Source: Burkholderia sp. IMCC1007
Lineage (GTDB): Bacteria; Pseudomonadota; Gammaproteobacteria; Burkholderiales; Burkholderiaceae
Assembly: GCF_027257875.1 (NCBI RefSeq)
Contig: NZ_JAPVQY010000003.1
Coordinates: 62,001-126,000, forward strand
Length of the DNA stretch: 64,000 nt
Direction of reading: 5' to 3'
Each line of letters begins with the position of its first letter. The first letter of the stretch is position 1. Of this stretch, positions 43,504-52,969 are shown piece by piece. The notes beneath the pieces are model-generated. The model was not told the origin of the DNA, searched no databases, and saw only the letters and a program-made list of their open reading frames with translations. A program made the position numbers and the translations under genes.

Positions 43504-44897
43504 GCCAACCGACCGCCACGCCGTTCAGCGCGCTGCCGCTGACGCCCGCCGCGCTCGCGAACCTCGCGCAGCTCGGCTATGTCGACATGACGCCGATCCA
43601 GGCCGCGAGCCTGCCGATCGCGCTGGCCGGCCATGACCTGATCGCCCAGGCGAAGACGGGCAGCGGCAAGACCGCCGCGTTCTCGCTCGCGCTGCTCGCG
43701 CGCCTCGACACGCGCCGCTTCGACGTGCAGGCGATGATCCTGTGCCCGACCCGCGAGCTCGCCGACCAGGTCGCGCAGGAAGTGCGCCGCCTCGCGCGCG
43801 CCGAGGAAAACGTGAAGGTGCTCACGCTGTGCGGCGGCACGCCGATGCGTCCGCAGGCGCAGAGCCTCGAGCACGGCGCGCATATCGTCGTCGGCACGCC
43901 CGGCCGGATCATGGATCACCTCGACCGCGGCAACCTGAAGCTCGACGCGCTGAACACGCTGGTGCTCGACGAAGCCGACCGGATGCTCGACATGGGCTTC
44001 TTCGACGACATCGCGAAGGTCGCGCGGATGTGCCCGGCGACGCGCCAGACGCTGCTGTTCTCGGCCACCTATCCGGACGGCATCGCGAAGCTGAGCCAGC
44101 AGTTCCTGCGCAATCCGAAGGAAGTGAAGCTCGAGGAGCGTCACGACAACAGCAAGATCCGTCAGCGCTTCTACGAAGTGACGGAAACCGAGCGGCTGCA
44201 TGCGGTCGGCCAGTTGCTGAACCACTACCGTCCGGTCAGCACGATCGCGTTCTGCAACACCAAGCAGCAGTGCCGCGACCTGCTCGACGTGCTGCACGCG
44301 CAGGGCTTCCACGCGCTCGCGCTGCACGGCGAGCTCGACCAGCGCGAGCGCGATCAGGTGCTGATCCAGTTCGCGAACCGCAGCTGCTCGGTGCTGGTCG
44401 CGACCGACGTCGCCGCGCGCGGGCTCGACATCGCGCAGCTCGAAGCGGTGATCAACGTCGACGTGACGCCCGACCCGGAAGTGCACGTGCACCGCATCGG
44501 CCGCACCGGCCGCGCGGATCAGGAAGGCTGGGCGCTGAGCCTCGCAAGCATGGACGAGATGGGCCGCGTCGGCGCGATCGAGCAGGCGCAGAAGCGCGAG
44601 GTCGAATGGCATCCGCTCGCGGAACTGAAGCCGGCCGGCGAAGGCACGCTGCTGCCGCCGATGGAAACGCTGCAGATTCTCGGTGGACGCAAGGACAAGA
44701 TCCGCCCCGGCGACGTGCTGGGCGCGCTCACCGGCGACGCCGGCTTCGACGGCAAGCAGATCGGCAAGATCAACGTGACCGAGTTCTCGACCTACGTCGC
44801 GATCGAGCGCGGCGTCGCGCACGACGCGCTGCGCAAGCTCAATGCGGGGAAGATCAAGGGCAAGCGCGTCAAGGTCCGGTTGATGGACGAAGAGTGA
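43500..44897 (+). CDS. dbpA: ATP-dependent RNA helicase DbpA
   Basis: A 465-residue DEAD-box helicase with the Q motif (DMTPIQAASLPIAL), Walker A AKTGSGKTAAF, DEAD (LVLDEADRMLDMGF), SAT (LFSATYP) and the C-terminal motifs VATDVAARGLDIAQ and HRIGRTGRA. The last 75 residues form the DbpA RNA-binding domain that targets hairpin 92 of 23S rRNA for large-subunit assembly. The start is TTG 43500, overlapping the zinc-ribbon stop; this gives the family's usual length, whereas the open frame extends far upstream through mqo. Confidence 0.92.
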   Translation: MSQPTATPFSALPLTPAALANLAQLGYVDMTPIQAASLPIALAGHDLIAQAKTGSGKTAAFSLALLARLDTRRFDVQAMILCPTRELADQVAQEVRRLARAEENVKVLTLCGGTPMRPQAQSLEHGAHIVVGTPGRIMDHLDRGNLKLDALNTLVLDEADRMLDMGFFDDIAKVARMCPATRQTLLFSATYPDGIAKLSQQFLRNPKEVKLEERHDNSKIRQRFYEVTETERLHAVGQLLNHYRPVSTIAFCNTKQQCRDLLDVLHAQGFHALALHGELDQRERDQVLIQFANRSCSVLVATDVAARGLDIAQLEAVINVDVTPDPEVHVHRIGRTGRADQEGWALSLASMDEMGRVGAIEQAQKREVEWHPLAELKPAGEGTLLPPMETLQILGGRKDKIRPGDVLGALTGDAGFDGKQIGKINVTEFSTYVAIERGVAHDALRKLNAGKIKGKRVKVRLMDEE

Positions 44898-45225
44898 TGC
44901 ACCGATGCCGGCGCCGTGCCGCTCATGCGGCGCGCGCCGAGCATCGCCAGATACTGCTGTACCGCGCCCCATTCCCCGCTCCGGCTGAGCGCGACCAGTT
45001 CGGAGCGCGGCACGCTGCCCGCGCCGCCGTCGGTCAGCACGTCGCTCGCCGCCGCGCAGGATGCATATGCGGCACTCGGCGCAGGCCAGCACGCCGCGAT
45101 CAACCATGCGAACGCGCTGCCGCTGTTCCCGCGCGTCGCAGCACTCGCGCGGTAACGCACGCGGCCGTGCGGCGTGACGTGCCGCGCCGGCGGCGTCACG
45201 CGCGATAGCCGCTTGCGCCGGCGCG
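44898..45225. other. Gap between dbpA and the catabolic operon
   Basis: In 328 bp between convergent dbpA and the last gene of the phenol operon, no gene is well supported. A minus-strand frame from GTG 45160 has a signal-like start (AFAWLIAACWPAPSAAYA) and continues antisense into dbpA to 44792; its antisense overlap makes it doubtful. No strong terminator is seen. Confidence 0.5.
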
Positions 45226-46128
45226 TCAGAACGGAATGACGGCCTTCGCCCACACGGCCTCGCCGGCCGGCCGGTTGCGCACGAACAACTCCTTCACGAC
45301 GCGTGCTTCCACGCTGACCTTGCTGAATTGATAACGAAACCCGGGACCGATCGCGAATACCTGCCCGCGAAAACCGTCGCCGCCGACCGCCTGCCCGTTC
45401 TGCATGTCGTCGGTCGTCTGCTTGACGAAGTATCCCGACAGGCCGACCCGCGCGCTCGGCGTGACCGCATAGCTCGCCGAGTAGTCGACGTGGAACAGGT
45501 TCCCCGAGTGGTAGTGCGTGTCGTTGTTCGGCGAGTTGAAGCTGTACGTGATCTTCGCGGACACCTCGACCTTGTCGCTCGGCAACCACGACACGCCGAA
45601 TACCGGCCGCGCGGTGTAGTAGTGCTTGCCGGTGTTCAGCGCCGCATGCATGTCGTACTGGCCGGTCGGGAACACGAACTCGATCGCCGCGACGGTGCGC
45701 AGCGCGCCAGACCCCCATGCGATCAACGCGGGGCTCACGATCAGGTCGCCGAGATTGGTGCGGTCGAACGATGCGCCGCCCGCATCCAGCGCCAGATGCT
45801 CCATCGGCAGCACCGCATACGCGCCGAAACGCCCGCCGAGCACCGACAGGTTCGACATCCAGACGACGCGCGGAATCAGCACGTCGGCATCGAGCTTGAA
45901 GCCGGGCACCGCGCTGTTGCCGTGGGAATCGTTGAAGTGCGACGCATGGTAATGCGTGTAGTACAGCAACGCGTAGAGCCCGGCCGGCGGCAGCGCGCCG
46001 GCGAAGAACGCCTCCGCGCCCTCGCCGATCGTATCGCCGCCGCCTTCCGTCGCCCGTGCGCCCGTGCTCAGCGCCATGCCCGCGCACGCGGCGAGCGAGA
46101 CCAGTCCGAATGCAGTCTTTCGTTTCAT
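45226..46128 (-). CDS. Outer-membrane protein of meta-pathway phenol degradation (SphA/Phenol_MetA_deg family)
   Basis: A 300-residue exported protein: Sec signal (residues 1-26, MALSTGARA) followed by a beta-rich domain with alternating aromatic residues and a terminal ...WAKAVIPF, typical of outer-membrane barrels. Family members (PF13557 type) lie in aromatic-degradation clusters and are thought to admit hydrophobic substrates. ATG 46128 follows TTGGAGA. It is the last gene of the operon, 66 bp after the hydrolase gene. Confidence 0.85.
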   Translation of the reverse strand: MKRKTAFGLVSLAACAGMALSTGARATEGGGDTIGEGAEAFFAGALPPAGLYALLYYTHYHASHFNDSHGNSAVPGFKLDADVLIPRVVWMSNLSVLGGRFGAYAVLPMEHLALDAGGASFDRTNLGDLIVSPALIAWGSGALRTVAAIEFVFPTGQYDMHAALNTGKHYYTARPVFGVSWLPSDKVEVSAKITYSFNSPNNDTHYHSGNLFHVDYSASYAVTPSARVGLSGYFVKQTTDDMQNGQAVGGDGFRGQVFAIGPGFRYQFSKVSVEARVVKELFVRNRPAGEAVWAKAVIPF

Positions 46129-46194
46129 CGATGTCTCCAATATTCGTTCTACTGAATGGTATTTTTATGTCCGACCTATCGCGCAGCCGTTCGC

Positions 46195-47016
46195 CTACTC
46201 GTTGAAGTGATCGATCACGAGCCGGTTGAAGCGCGCCGCGTGCTCGATCTGCGTCCAGTGCCCGCAGCGGCCGAACACGTGCAGCTGCGCGTTCGGCAGT
46301 AACTCCAGCAACCGCGTCGAGCTGTCGAGCGGAATCACGCGATCCTCGCGGCCGTGGACGATCAGCGTGTCGTGCGGCAGCGCGCGCAGCTTCGCCTCGT
46401 CGCTCGCGAGCGCATCGACCCAGCGCTGACGCGGCGCCGGGAACATGTTCGCGAACGCCTCCTGGTAGCCGGGCCGCACGCTCGCGTCGTAGCGCAGCTT
46501 CGCGAGTTCGTCGTTCACGAGCGTGCGATCGAACGCGAAGATGTCAAGCAGACCGCGCATGTTCGCGATCGACGGCGTATAGCCCCACACGGCGTCGAGC
46601 CCTTCGGTCAGCGTGAAGCGCGTGCCCGCCGCGCCCATCAGCACGAGCCGGCCGACCCGCTCGGGTGCGCGGATCGCCAGCGCGAGCGCGAGTGCGCCGC
46701 CGAACGAATTGCCGATCACGTGCGCGCGCTCGACGCCGAGCGCATCGAGCAGGCCGAGCGCGTGATCGACCCAGTTGTCCATCGAATACGTGTATCCGCG
46801 CGGCCGTTCGGTTTCGCCGAACCCGGCCATGTCGAGCGCGATCACGCGAAACTGCGCGGCGAGCGCGGGCATCGTGAGCCGCCAGTTCGCGTACGCCGTG
46901 ACGCCCGGGCCGGAGCCGTGGATCAGCAGCACGGGCGGCCCGTCGCCGACGTCGTGATAGTGGGTGTCGAGGCCGGCCGCGACGATCCGGCGGCCGATTT
47001 CAGGGTTGCTTGACAT
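46195..47016 (-). CDS. dmpD: 2-hydroxymuconic semialdehyde hydrolase
   Basis: A 273-residue alpha/beta hydrolase. It cleaves the ring-fission product of methylated catechols to 2-hydroxypenta-2,4-dienoate plus a carboxylic acid. The oxyanion motif LLIHGSGPGVTAYANWR, nucleophile elbow HVIGNSFGGALAL, acid in VHGREDRVIPLD and His in FGRCGHWTQIEHA make up a complete triad. ATG 47016 (MSSNPEI). Unlike in classical dmp clusters, where it follows dmpC, here it is last of the enzymes, 37 bp after dmpI. Confidence 0.93.
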   Translation of the reverse strand: MSSNPEIGRRIVAAGLDTHYHDVGDGPPVLLIHGSGPGVTAYANWRLTMPALAAQFRVIALDMAGFGETERPRGYTYSMDNWVDHALGLLDALGVERAHVIGNSFGGALALALAIRAPERVGRLVLMGAAGTRFTLTEGLDAVWGYTPSIANMRGLLDIFAFDRTLVNDELAKLRYDASVRPGYQEAFANMFPAPRQRWVDALASDEAKLRALPHDTLIVHGREDRVIPLDSSTRLLELLPNAQLHVFGRCGHWTQIEHAARFNRLVIDHFNE

Positions 47017-47053
47017 GTCGCTCCTCCAGTCGGTTTCCGTCGCGTACGCTGCG

Positions 47054-47245
47054 TCAGCGTCCGCGCTTTTTCGCACTCTGCCCGCCGATCCCGAAATGCC
47101 CTTTCGGCATCTCGGTGATGATCACGCGCACCGATTCGATCGGTGCGTCGAGCGAGCGATGGATGGCTTCGGTGACCTCGGCGATCAGGCGTTCCTTCTT
47201 GTCGTCGTCGCGGCCTTCGAGGATGTACAGATGCGCTATCGGCAC
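47054..47245 (-). CDS. dmpI: 4-oxalocrotonate tautomerase
   Basis: A 63-residue tautomerase. After removal of Met, the catalytic Pro1 begins the mature chain ([20 protein letters not shown]) and a conserved Arg follows at position 11. It converts 2-hydroxymuconate to 2-oxo-3-hexenedioate, in the dehydrogenase branch of the meta pathway. The size is standard. It is 19 bp after dmpH. Confidence 0.92.
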   Translation of the reverse strand: MPIAHLYILEGRDDDKKERLIAEVTEAIHRSLDAPIESVRVIITEMPKGHFGIGGQSAKKRGR

Positions 47246-47264
47246 GATGGCCTCCTTGTTTCGT

Positions 47265-48053
47265 TCAGGTGAAGCGCAGGCCGACCGACCCGATGTCCTG
47301 CACGCGCAGCGTCACGTTGTCGCCGGCCGCGACGGCCACCGCCTCCGTGATGCCGCCCGACAGGATCAGGCTGCCTGCTGGAATCGATTCGCCGCGCGCA
47401 CCCAGGTGGTTCGCGAGCATCGCGATCGCGGCGGCCGGATGGCCGAGCACCGCCGCGCCGGCGCCGAACGCGACCGGCTGCCCGTTCTTCTCGAGCACGA
47501 TGCCGAGCGTGCGCAGGTCGACGCCCTCCACCGGCAGCGGGCGGCCGCCCGCGACGAAACGCGCGGCCGACGTGTTGTCGGCCACCACGCTCTTCAGGTC
47601 GAACTTGAAGTCGCGATAACGGCTGTCGATCACCTCGATCCCGGCGACGACGAAGTCGGTCGCGGCGAGCACCGCGCCGACATGGCAGCCCGGCCCCTTC
47701 AGCTCGGCCTTCGTCACGAATGCGATCTCGGGCTCCACCTTCGGATGAATCAGCGCGGACGTGTCGCACTCGCCGCCGTCGGGCAGGTCGTAGACGTCGG
47801 TCAGGAAGCCGAAGACGGGCGTGTCGACGCCCATCTGCCGCATCTTCGCGTGCGACGTCAGGCCGGCCTTGTAGCCGACGATGCGCGCGCCGCGCGCAAG
47901 CTGCCGGCGGCGAATCGCATCCTGCACCGCGTATGCGTCGTCCCAGTCCATCTCCGGATGACGGTCGGTGATCTTCGGCGTGTCGCGCGCCTCGCGCATG
48001 CAGTCGTCGAGATGCGCGGCCAGCGACTCGATCGTGTCGATCGACAGATTCAT
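47265..48053 (-). CDS. dmpH: 4-oxalocrotonate decarboxylase
   Basis: A 262-residue protein of the hydratase/decarboxylase fold. It decarboxylates 2-oxo-3-hexenedioate to 2-hydroxypenta-2,4-dienoate. Metal-binding acidic residues lie in [17 protein letters not shown] (the Glu-x-Glu pair) and the C-terminal [20 protein letters not shown] is typical. It shows a paralogous relation to dmpE in the same operon (compare [11 protein letters not shown] with [11 protein letters not shown]). ATG 48053 overlaps the dmpG stop by 4 bp. Confidence 0.93.
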   Translation of the reverse strand: MNLSIDTIESLAAHLDDCMREARDTPKITDRHPEMDWDDAYAVQDAIRRRQLARGARIVGYKAGLTSHAKMRQMGVDTPVFGFLTDVYDLPDGGECDTSALIHPKVEPEIAFVTKAELKGPGCHVGAVLAATDFVVAGIEVIDSRYRDFKFDLKSVVADNTSAARFVAGGRPLPVEGVDLRTLGIVLEKNGQPVAFGAGAAVLGHPAAAIAMLANHLGARGESIPAGSLILSGGITEAVAVAAGDNVTLRVQDIGSVGLRFT

Positions 48054-49096
48054 GCGGCCTCCCGCTTCGCTTGTGCGGCGCGCGCCTTCGCGAGCGTCAG
48101 CGCGGTGTCCTCGATCATGTCCTCCTGCCCGCCGACCATCCCGCGCCGGCCGAGCTCGACGAGGATGTCGCGCGCCGGGATCCCGTACTTCTCGCCGGCC
48201 CGCTTCGCGAACAGCAGGAACGACCCGTAGACGCCGGCATAGCCGAGCGTCAGCGCGTCGCGGTCGATGCGGATCGGGAAATCCATCATCGGCACGACGA
48301 GATCCTCGGCGACGTCCTGGATCTTCCACACGTCGACGCCGGTCTCGATGCCCATCCGCTCGCACACGGCGACGAACACTTCGAGCGGCGTGTTGCCCGC
48401 GCCGGCGCCGAGCCCAGCGGCCGCGCCGTCGATCCGGTTCGCGCCGGCCTCGATCGCGGCGATCGAGTTCGCGACGCCCATCGCGAGGTTGTGGTGGCCG
48501 TGAAAGCCCAGCTCCGTGTCGGGCTGCAGCGCGTCGCGCACCGCACCGACGCGCGCCTTCACGTCGTCGGGCAGCATGTAGCCGGCCGAATCGGTGATGT
48601 AGATGCAGTTCGCGCCGTACGACTCCATCAGCTTCGCCTGCTTCACGAGCCCTTCCGCGCTGTTCATGTGGCTCATCATCAGGAAGCCGACGGTGTCCAT
48701 GTCGAGCTTGCGCGCCATCGCGATGTGCTGCTCCGACACGTCGGCCTCGGTACAGTGCGTCGCGACGCGGATCGTGTGCACGCCGAGCGCATGCGCTTCC
48801 TTCAGGTGATCGACGGTGCCGATGCCCGGCAGCAGCAGCGCGGATACCTTCGCGCGCTCGAGCAGCGGGATCACCGCGGCGAGATAGTCGGCGTCGCTGT
48901 GCGCGGGAAAGCCGTAGTTGACCGACGAGCCGCCGAGGCCGTCGCCGTGCGTGACCTCGATCAGCGGCACGCCGGCCGCGTCGAGCCCGGTCGCGATCGA
49001 GCGCATCTGGTCGAGCGTCATCTGGTGACGCTTCGGGTGCATGCCGTCACGCAGCGTCATGTCGTGGACGGTGATGCGTTTGCCTTTGAGATTCAT
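48050..49096 (-). CDS. dmpG: 4-hydroxy-2-oxovalerate aldolase
   Basis: A 348-residue DRE-TIM-type aldolase that splits 4-hydroxy-2-oxovalerate into pyruvate and acetaldehyde, channelling the aldehyde to DmpF. The metal/catalytic region [17 protein letters not shown] and metal-binding His pair in [16 protein letters not shown] are present; the C-terminal helical communication domain that contacts DmpF follows. The length matches family members. Overlap with dmpH implies translational coupling. Confidence 0.95.
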   Translation of the reverse strand: MNLKGKRITVHDMTLRDGMHPKRHQMTLDQMRSIATGLDAAGVPLIEVTHGDGLGGSSVNYGFPAHSDADYLAAVIPLLERAKVSALLLPGIGTVDHLKEAHALGVHTIRVATHCTEADVSEQHIAMARKLDMDTVGFLMMSHMNSAEGLVKQAKLMESYGANCIYITDSAGYMLPDDVKARVGAVRDALQPDTELGFHGHHNLAMGVANSIAAIEAGANRIDGAAAGLGAGAGNTPLEVFVAVCERMGIETGVDVWKIQDVAEDLVVPMMDFPIRIDRDALTLGYAGVYGSFLLFAKRAGEKYGIPARDILVELGRRGMVGGQEDMIEDTALTLAKARAAQAKREAA

Positions 49097-49140
49097 AGCC
49101 GTTCCTTTTCGTGCGGTCGTGGAGTTCGCGTCGGCGGGCA

Positions 49141-50064
49141 TCAGGCCGCTGCCTGCGCGGCCGATGCCAGCGTGAGGCGCCCGGCCAGCAGTTCCTCGGC
49201 GAACATTTCGGCGGTGCGCGCGGCAGCGGCCGTCATGATGTCGAGGTTGCCCGCGTATTTCGGCAGGTAGTCGCCGAGGCCTTCGACCTCCAGATAGACG
49301 GACACGCGCTTGCCGTCGAACACCGGCCCGTTGACGAGCCGGTAACCCGGCACGTAACGCTGCACGTCGGCGATCATCGCGTGCACCGATTCGACGATGC
49401 GCGCTTCGTCGGGCGCGCTTTCCGTCAGGCAGTGCACGGTGTCGCGCATGATCAGCGGCGGGTCGGCCGGGTTGATCACGATGATCGCCTTGCCCTCCTT
49501 CGCACCGCCGACCTGCGCGACGGCCGCCGCCGTCGTGCGCGTGAATTCGTCGATGTTCTTGCGGGTGCCGGGGCCGACGGAGCGCGACGAAACGGTCGCG
49601 ACGATCTCGCCGTACGCGACCGGCTGCACGCGCGAGATCGCGCGCACCATCGGGATCGTCGCCTGGCCGCCGCAGGTGACCATGTTGACGTTCATCTCGC
49701 CGGAGCCGATGTGGTCCTTCAGATTCACGGGCGGCACGCAGTACGGGCCGATCGCGGCCGGCGTCAGGTCGATCATCAGCACGCCGAGCGCGTTCAGCTT
49801 GCGGCTGTTCTCCGCGTGCACGTACGCGCTCGTCGCATCGAACGCGATCTGCACGCCGTCGGCCTGCACGTGCGGCAGCAGGCCGTCGACGCCGTCCGCG
49901 GTGGTCTTCAGGCCGAGTTCGCGCGCACGCTTGAGGCCATCCGAATCGGGATCGATGCCGACCATCCACACGGGTTCGAGCACGGGGCTGCGCATCAGTT
50001 TGGCGAGCAGGTCGGTGCCGATGTTGCCGGGGCCGATCAGCGCGCAACGGATCTTTCGGGTCAT
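49141..50064 (-). CDS. dmpF: Acetaldehyde dehydrogenase (acylating)
   Basis: A 307-residue NAD- and CoA-dependent dehydrogenase converting acetaldehyde to acetyl-CoA. The N-terminal Rossmann motif [18 protein letters not shown] and the catalytic cysteine in [17 protein letters not shown] are present. It forms the channelling complex with DmpG, encoded 44 bp downstream. ATG 50064 (MTRKIRC) gives the canonical length. Confidence 0.95.
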   Translation of the reverse strand: MTRKIRCALIGPGNIGTDLLAKLMRSPVLEPVWMVGIDPDSDGLKRARELGLKTTADGVDGLLPHVQADGVQIAFDATSAYVHAENSRKLNALGVLMIDLTPAAIGPYCVPPVNLKDHIGSGEMNVNMVTCGGQATIPMVRAISRVQPVAYGEIVATVSSRSVGPGTRKNIDEFTRTTAAAVAQVGGAKEGKAIIVINPADPPLIMRDTVHCLTESAPDEARIVESVHAMIADVQRYVPGYRLVNGPVFDGKRVSVYLEVEGLGDYLPKYAGNLDIMTAAAARTAEMFAEELLAGRLTLASAAQAAA

Positions 50065-50102
50065 GGGGAATTCCTCGTCTGACTGAAATTGGGAACGGAC
50101 GC

Positions 50103-50885
50103 TCACGCGAACCGCACCGAACACGCGCCGATCCCGCCGATCGACACGCGGAAGTTGTCGCCGGGGCCGACCGGCGCCATCGCGGCAAGCGCGCCGGACA
50201 GGATCACTTCGCCGGCCTTCAGCGGAATGCCGAGCCGGCCGAGCGTATTGGCGAGCCACGCGACGGCATTCACCGGCGAGCCGAGCGCGGCCGCGCCGGC
50301 GCCGGTGCCGATCACGTCGCCGTTCTTCTCGAGCACCATCCCGCAGGTCGACAGATCGACGCTGCGCGTGCTCACCGCGCGGTCGCCGAGCACGAACACG
50401 CCGCACGATGCGTTGTCGGCCACCGTGTCGCCGATGCGGATCTTCCAGTCGCGAATGCGCGAATCGACGATCTCGAAGCACGGCATCACGCATTCGGTCG
50501 CCGCCAGCACCATCGCGTTCGTCACGCCCGGGCCGAGCAGGTCGCGCTTCAGCACGAACGCAATCTCGCCTTCGGCCTTCGGCTGGATCAGCGTGTCGAG
50601 CGCGATGCACTCGCCTTCGCCAACCACCATGCCCGAAAGCAGGTAGCCGAAGTCGGGCTGGTACACGCCGAGCATGTCCATCACCGCCTTCGACGTGACG
50701 CCGATCTTCTTGCCGACAATCGTCTCGCCGGCATCGACGCGGCGCTGCACGAAGCGCTGCTGGATCCGGTACGCGTCGTCGACCGACAGGCCTTCGTGTT
50801 GCGACGTCAGCGGCGCGACGGGCGTGCGCGACGTCATCGCGTCGTACAGCCGGTCGCCCAGCGTGGTAATCAACGTGGAGTCCAT
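50103..50885 (-). CDS. dmpE: 2-oxopent-4-enoate hydratase
   Basis: A 260-residue hydratase adding water to 2-hydroxypenta-2,4-dienoate to give 4-hydroxy-2-oxovalerate. Metal-binding acidic residues occur in [36 protein letters not shown] and [15 protein letters not shown] are typical. It is paralogous to DmpH. It lies 28 bp after dmpC and 38 bp before dmpF. Confidence 0.93.
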   Translation of the reverse strand: MDSTLITTLGDRLYDAMTSRTPVAPLTSQHEGLSVDDAYRIQQRFVQRRVDAGETIVGKKIGVTSKAVMDMLGVYQPDFGYLLSGMVVGEGECIALDTLIQPKAEGEIAFVLKRDLLGPGVTNAMVLAATECVMPCFEIVDSRIRDWKIRIGDTVADNASCGVFVLGDRAVSTRSVDLSTCGMVLEKNGDVIGTGAGAAALGSPVNAVAWLANTLGRLGIPLKAGEVILSGALAAMAPVGPGDNFRVSIGGIGACSVRFA

Positions 50886-50913
50886 AGGATTGTTCCGGTC
50901 GGTAGCTGATGGG

Positions 50914-52425
50914 TCAGAGCTTCACGCAGACGTTGCGCAACTCCGTGTAGAACTCGAGCGAATGCACGCCGCCTTCGCGGCCGATGCCGGATTGCTTCGC
51001 GCCGCCGAATGCGGTTCGCAGGTCGCGCAGGAACCACGCATTGACCCACGCGATGCCGACGTCGATCGACGCCGCGACGCGGTGCGCGCGCGACAGGTTG
51101 CTGGTCCAGATCGCGGTCGACAGCCCGTACGCATTCGCGTTCGCGCGGCCGATCGCTTCGGTTTCCGAATCGAACGGCATCACGAGCGTGCACGGTCCGA
51201 AGATCTCGTCGCGCGCGATCGGCGAATCGTCGCCGAGGCCGGTCCAGATGGTCGGCTGCACCCACGCGCCGTCGCGCAGGTCGTCCGGCATGTCGGGCAC
51301 GCCGCCGCCCGTCACGACCGTCGCGCCGAGTTCGACGGCCCGGCGGTAATACGACAGCACCTTGTCGCGATGCTCGTGGCTGATCAGCGGCCCGAGGCCG
51401 GTCGACTCCGCTTCCGGGCGGCCGGGCCGCAGCCGTTCGGCGCCGGCCTTCAGCGCGGCGACGAAGCGCTCGAACAGCGGACGCTCGACGTACACGCGCT
51501 CGGTGCCGAGACACACCTGCCCCGTGTTCGCGAAGCACGAGCGCAACGTGCCTTCGACGGCCGCGTCGAAATCGCAGTCGGCGAACACGATCGCCGCGTT
51601 CTTGCCGCCCATCTCGAGGCTGACGGGTCGCGCGCCGTCGGCCGCCGCCTTCATGATGGCCGCGCCGGTGCGCGTCTCGCCGGTGAACGTGATCGCGTTC
51701 ACACCCGGGTGGGTGGTCAGGAATTCGCCGGCCGAGCCCGGACCGAAGCCGTGCACGACGTTGTAGACGCCGCGCGGCACGCCCGCCGCGTTCATCACTT
51801 CGCCGAGCAGCGCAGCCGTTTGCGGCGTCTCCTCCGACGGCTTCACGACCACCGTGTTGCCGCACGCGAGCGCCGGCCCGACCTTCCACGTCATCAGCAG
51901 CAGCGGCAGGTTCCACGGGCAGATCACGCCGACCACGCCGACCGGGCGACGGATCGCATAGTTGAGCGCGCCGGCGCCGTCCGGCGTCGCCATTTCGAAC
52001 GTTTCGCCGGGGACGTTCTTCACGACGTCGGCGAACACCTTGAAGTTCGCGGCGCCGCGCGGGATGTCGATATGGCTCGCGAGGCTCACCGGCTTGCCGG
52101 TGTCGGCCACTTCCGCTTCGAGAAAATCGTCGAAGCGGCGCGTGATGCCGTCCGCCACCGCATAGAGGATCTCGACGCGCTGCGCGACGTTCAGGCCGCC
52201 CCAGGGCCCGGCCAGCGCCGCGCGCGCCGCCTGCACCGCGGCGTCGACATCGGCGCGGCTCGCTTCGGCCACGCGCGCGATCACCGCGTTGTCGAGCGGA
52301 GAGCGCTTGTCGAACCAGCGTTCGCCGGCGCGATAGTCGCCGTCGATGAAGTTGCGGACACGCCGCGGTTCCGGCTGCCCGCCGGCGGGGCCGCGTGTCG
52401 CGGCGAGGGTATCGGTGTCGTACAT
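50914..52425 (-). CDS. dmpC: 2-hydroxymuconic semialdehyde dehydrogenase
   Basis: A 503-residue aldehyde dehydrogenase oxidising 2-hydroxymuconic semialdehyde to 2-hydroxymuconate (the dehydrogenase branch, used for phenol and catechol). The NAD-binding FTGETRTGAAIMKAAADG, catalytic Glu in SLEMGGKNAAIVFADCD and Cys in CFANTGQVCLGTERVYVE are all present. ATG 52425. It lies 73 bp after the GlcG-like gene. Confidence 0.94.
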   Translation of the reverse strand: MYDTDTLAATRGPAGGQPEPRRVRNFIDGDYRAGERWFDKRSPLDNAVIARVAEASRADVDAAVQAARAALAGPWGGLNVAQRVEILYAVADGITRRFDDFLEAEVADTGKPVSLASHIDIPRGAANFKVFADVVKNVPGETFEMATPDGAGALNYAIRRPVGVVGVICPWNLPLLLMTWKVGPALACGNTVVVKPSEETPQTAALLGEVMNAAGVPRGVYNVVHGFGPGSAGEFLTTHPGVNAITFTGETRTGAAIMKAAADGARPVSLEMGGKNAAIVFADCDFDAAVEGTLRSCFANTGQVCLGTERVYVERPLFERFVAALKAGAERLRPGRPEAESTGLGPLISHEHRDKVLSYYRRAVELGATVVTGGGVPDMPDDLRDGAWVQPTIWTGLGDDSPIARDEIFGPCTLVMPFDSETEAIGRANANAYGLSTAIWTSNLSRAHRVAASIDVGIAWVNAWFLRDLRTAFGGAKQSGIGREGGVHSLEFYTELRNVCVKL

Positions 52426-52498
52426 GATGTGTGTGCCGATGGTCGTGGATCCGTGATCCGGTGGGTTCGTGAAGCGTTCGCGTTCCGTGTGCCGCGCG

Positions 52499-52948
52499 TC
52501 AGGTGCCGGTCAAGCCGGCCGCGTCGAGCCCCGCGTGCGCGCATTGCTCGTCCTGCGCGTCGCTGCCGCCCGATACGCCGATGCCGCCGATCAACGCGCC
52601 GCCGTCGACGATCGGCAGCCCGCCGCCGAACGCGACGAAGCGCGCGCGCAGCACGAGGCCCTGCCGCACCGCGTCCGAGTGCGTCGCGAGCGCGTCGTGC
52701 CATGCGCCGGTCGGCAAGCCGAAGCTCGCGGCCGTGTACGCCTTGTCGATCGCGATGTCGATCGAATGCAGCGGCGCGCCTGGCATTCGCACGAATGCCG
52801 CGAGCAGGCCGGCCGCATCGACGACCGCGACGTTCACGCGCACGCCGAGCCGCGTGGCCGCCTTGGCCGCCGCGTGCGCCGCGCGCGACGCGGCGGGCCA
52901 GTCGATGGTGCGCACGTCGACGCTCCGGTTCGTATCGATTCGTTGCAT
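52499..52948 (-). CDS. GlcG/HbpS-family protein of the meta cluster
   Basis: A 149-residue protein of the GlcG/HbpS (DUF336) fold, with VRVNVAVVDAAGLLAAFVRM and PIVDGGALIGGIGVSGGSDA. Some relatives bind haem or corrinoids; a catalytic role is not known. An equivalent small gene is often found in beta-proteobacterial phenol or meta-pathway operons between the dioxygenase and dehydrogenase genes, as here (21 and 73 bp). It may protect or reactivate the extradiol dioxygenase or sequester a cofactor; this is speculation. Confidence 0.85.
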   Translation of the reverse strand: MQRIDTNRSVDVRTIDWPAASRAAHAAAKAATRLGVRVNVAVVDAAGLLAAFVRMPGAPLHSIDIAIDKAYTAASFGLPTGAWHDALATHSDAVRQGLVLRARFVAFGGGLPIVDGGALIGGIGVSGGSDAQDEQCAHAGLDAAGLTGT

Positions 52949-52969
52949 GGCGTCGTGCTCCTTGCGCGA

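Noticed and set aside
44792..45160. Minus-strand frame from GTG 45160 with a signal-like start
   Set aside because: It could encode a small exported protein, but one third of it is antisense to dbpA, it has no clear ribosome site, and no family is recognised.
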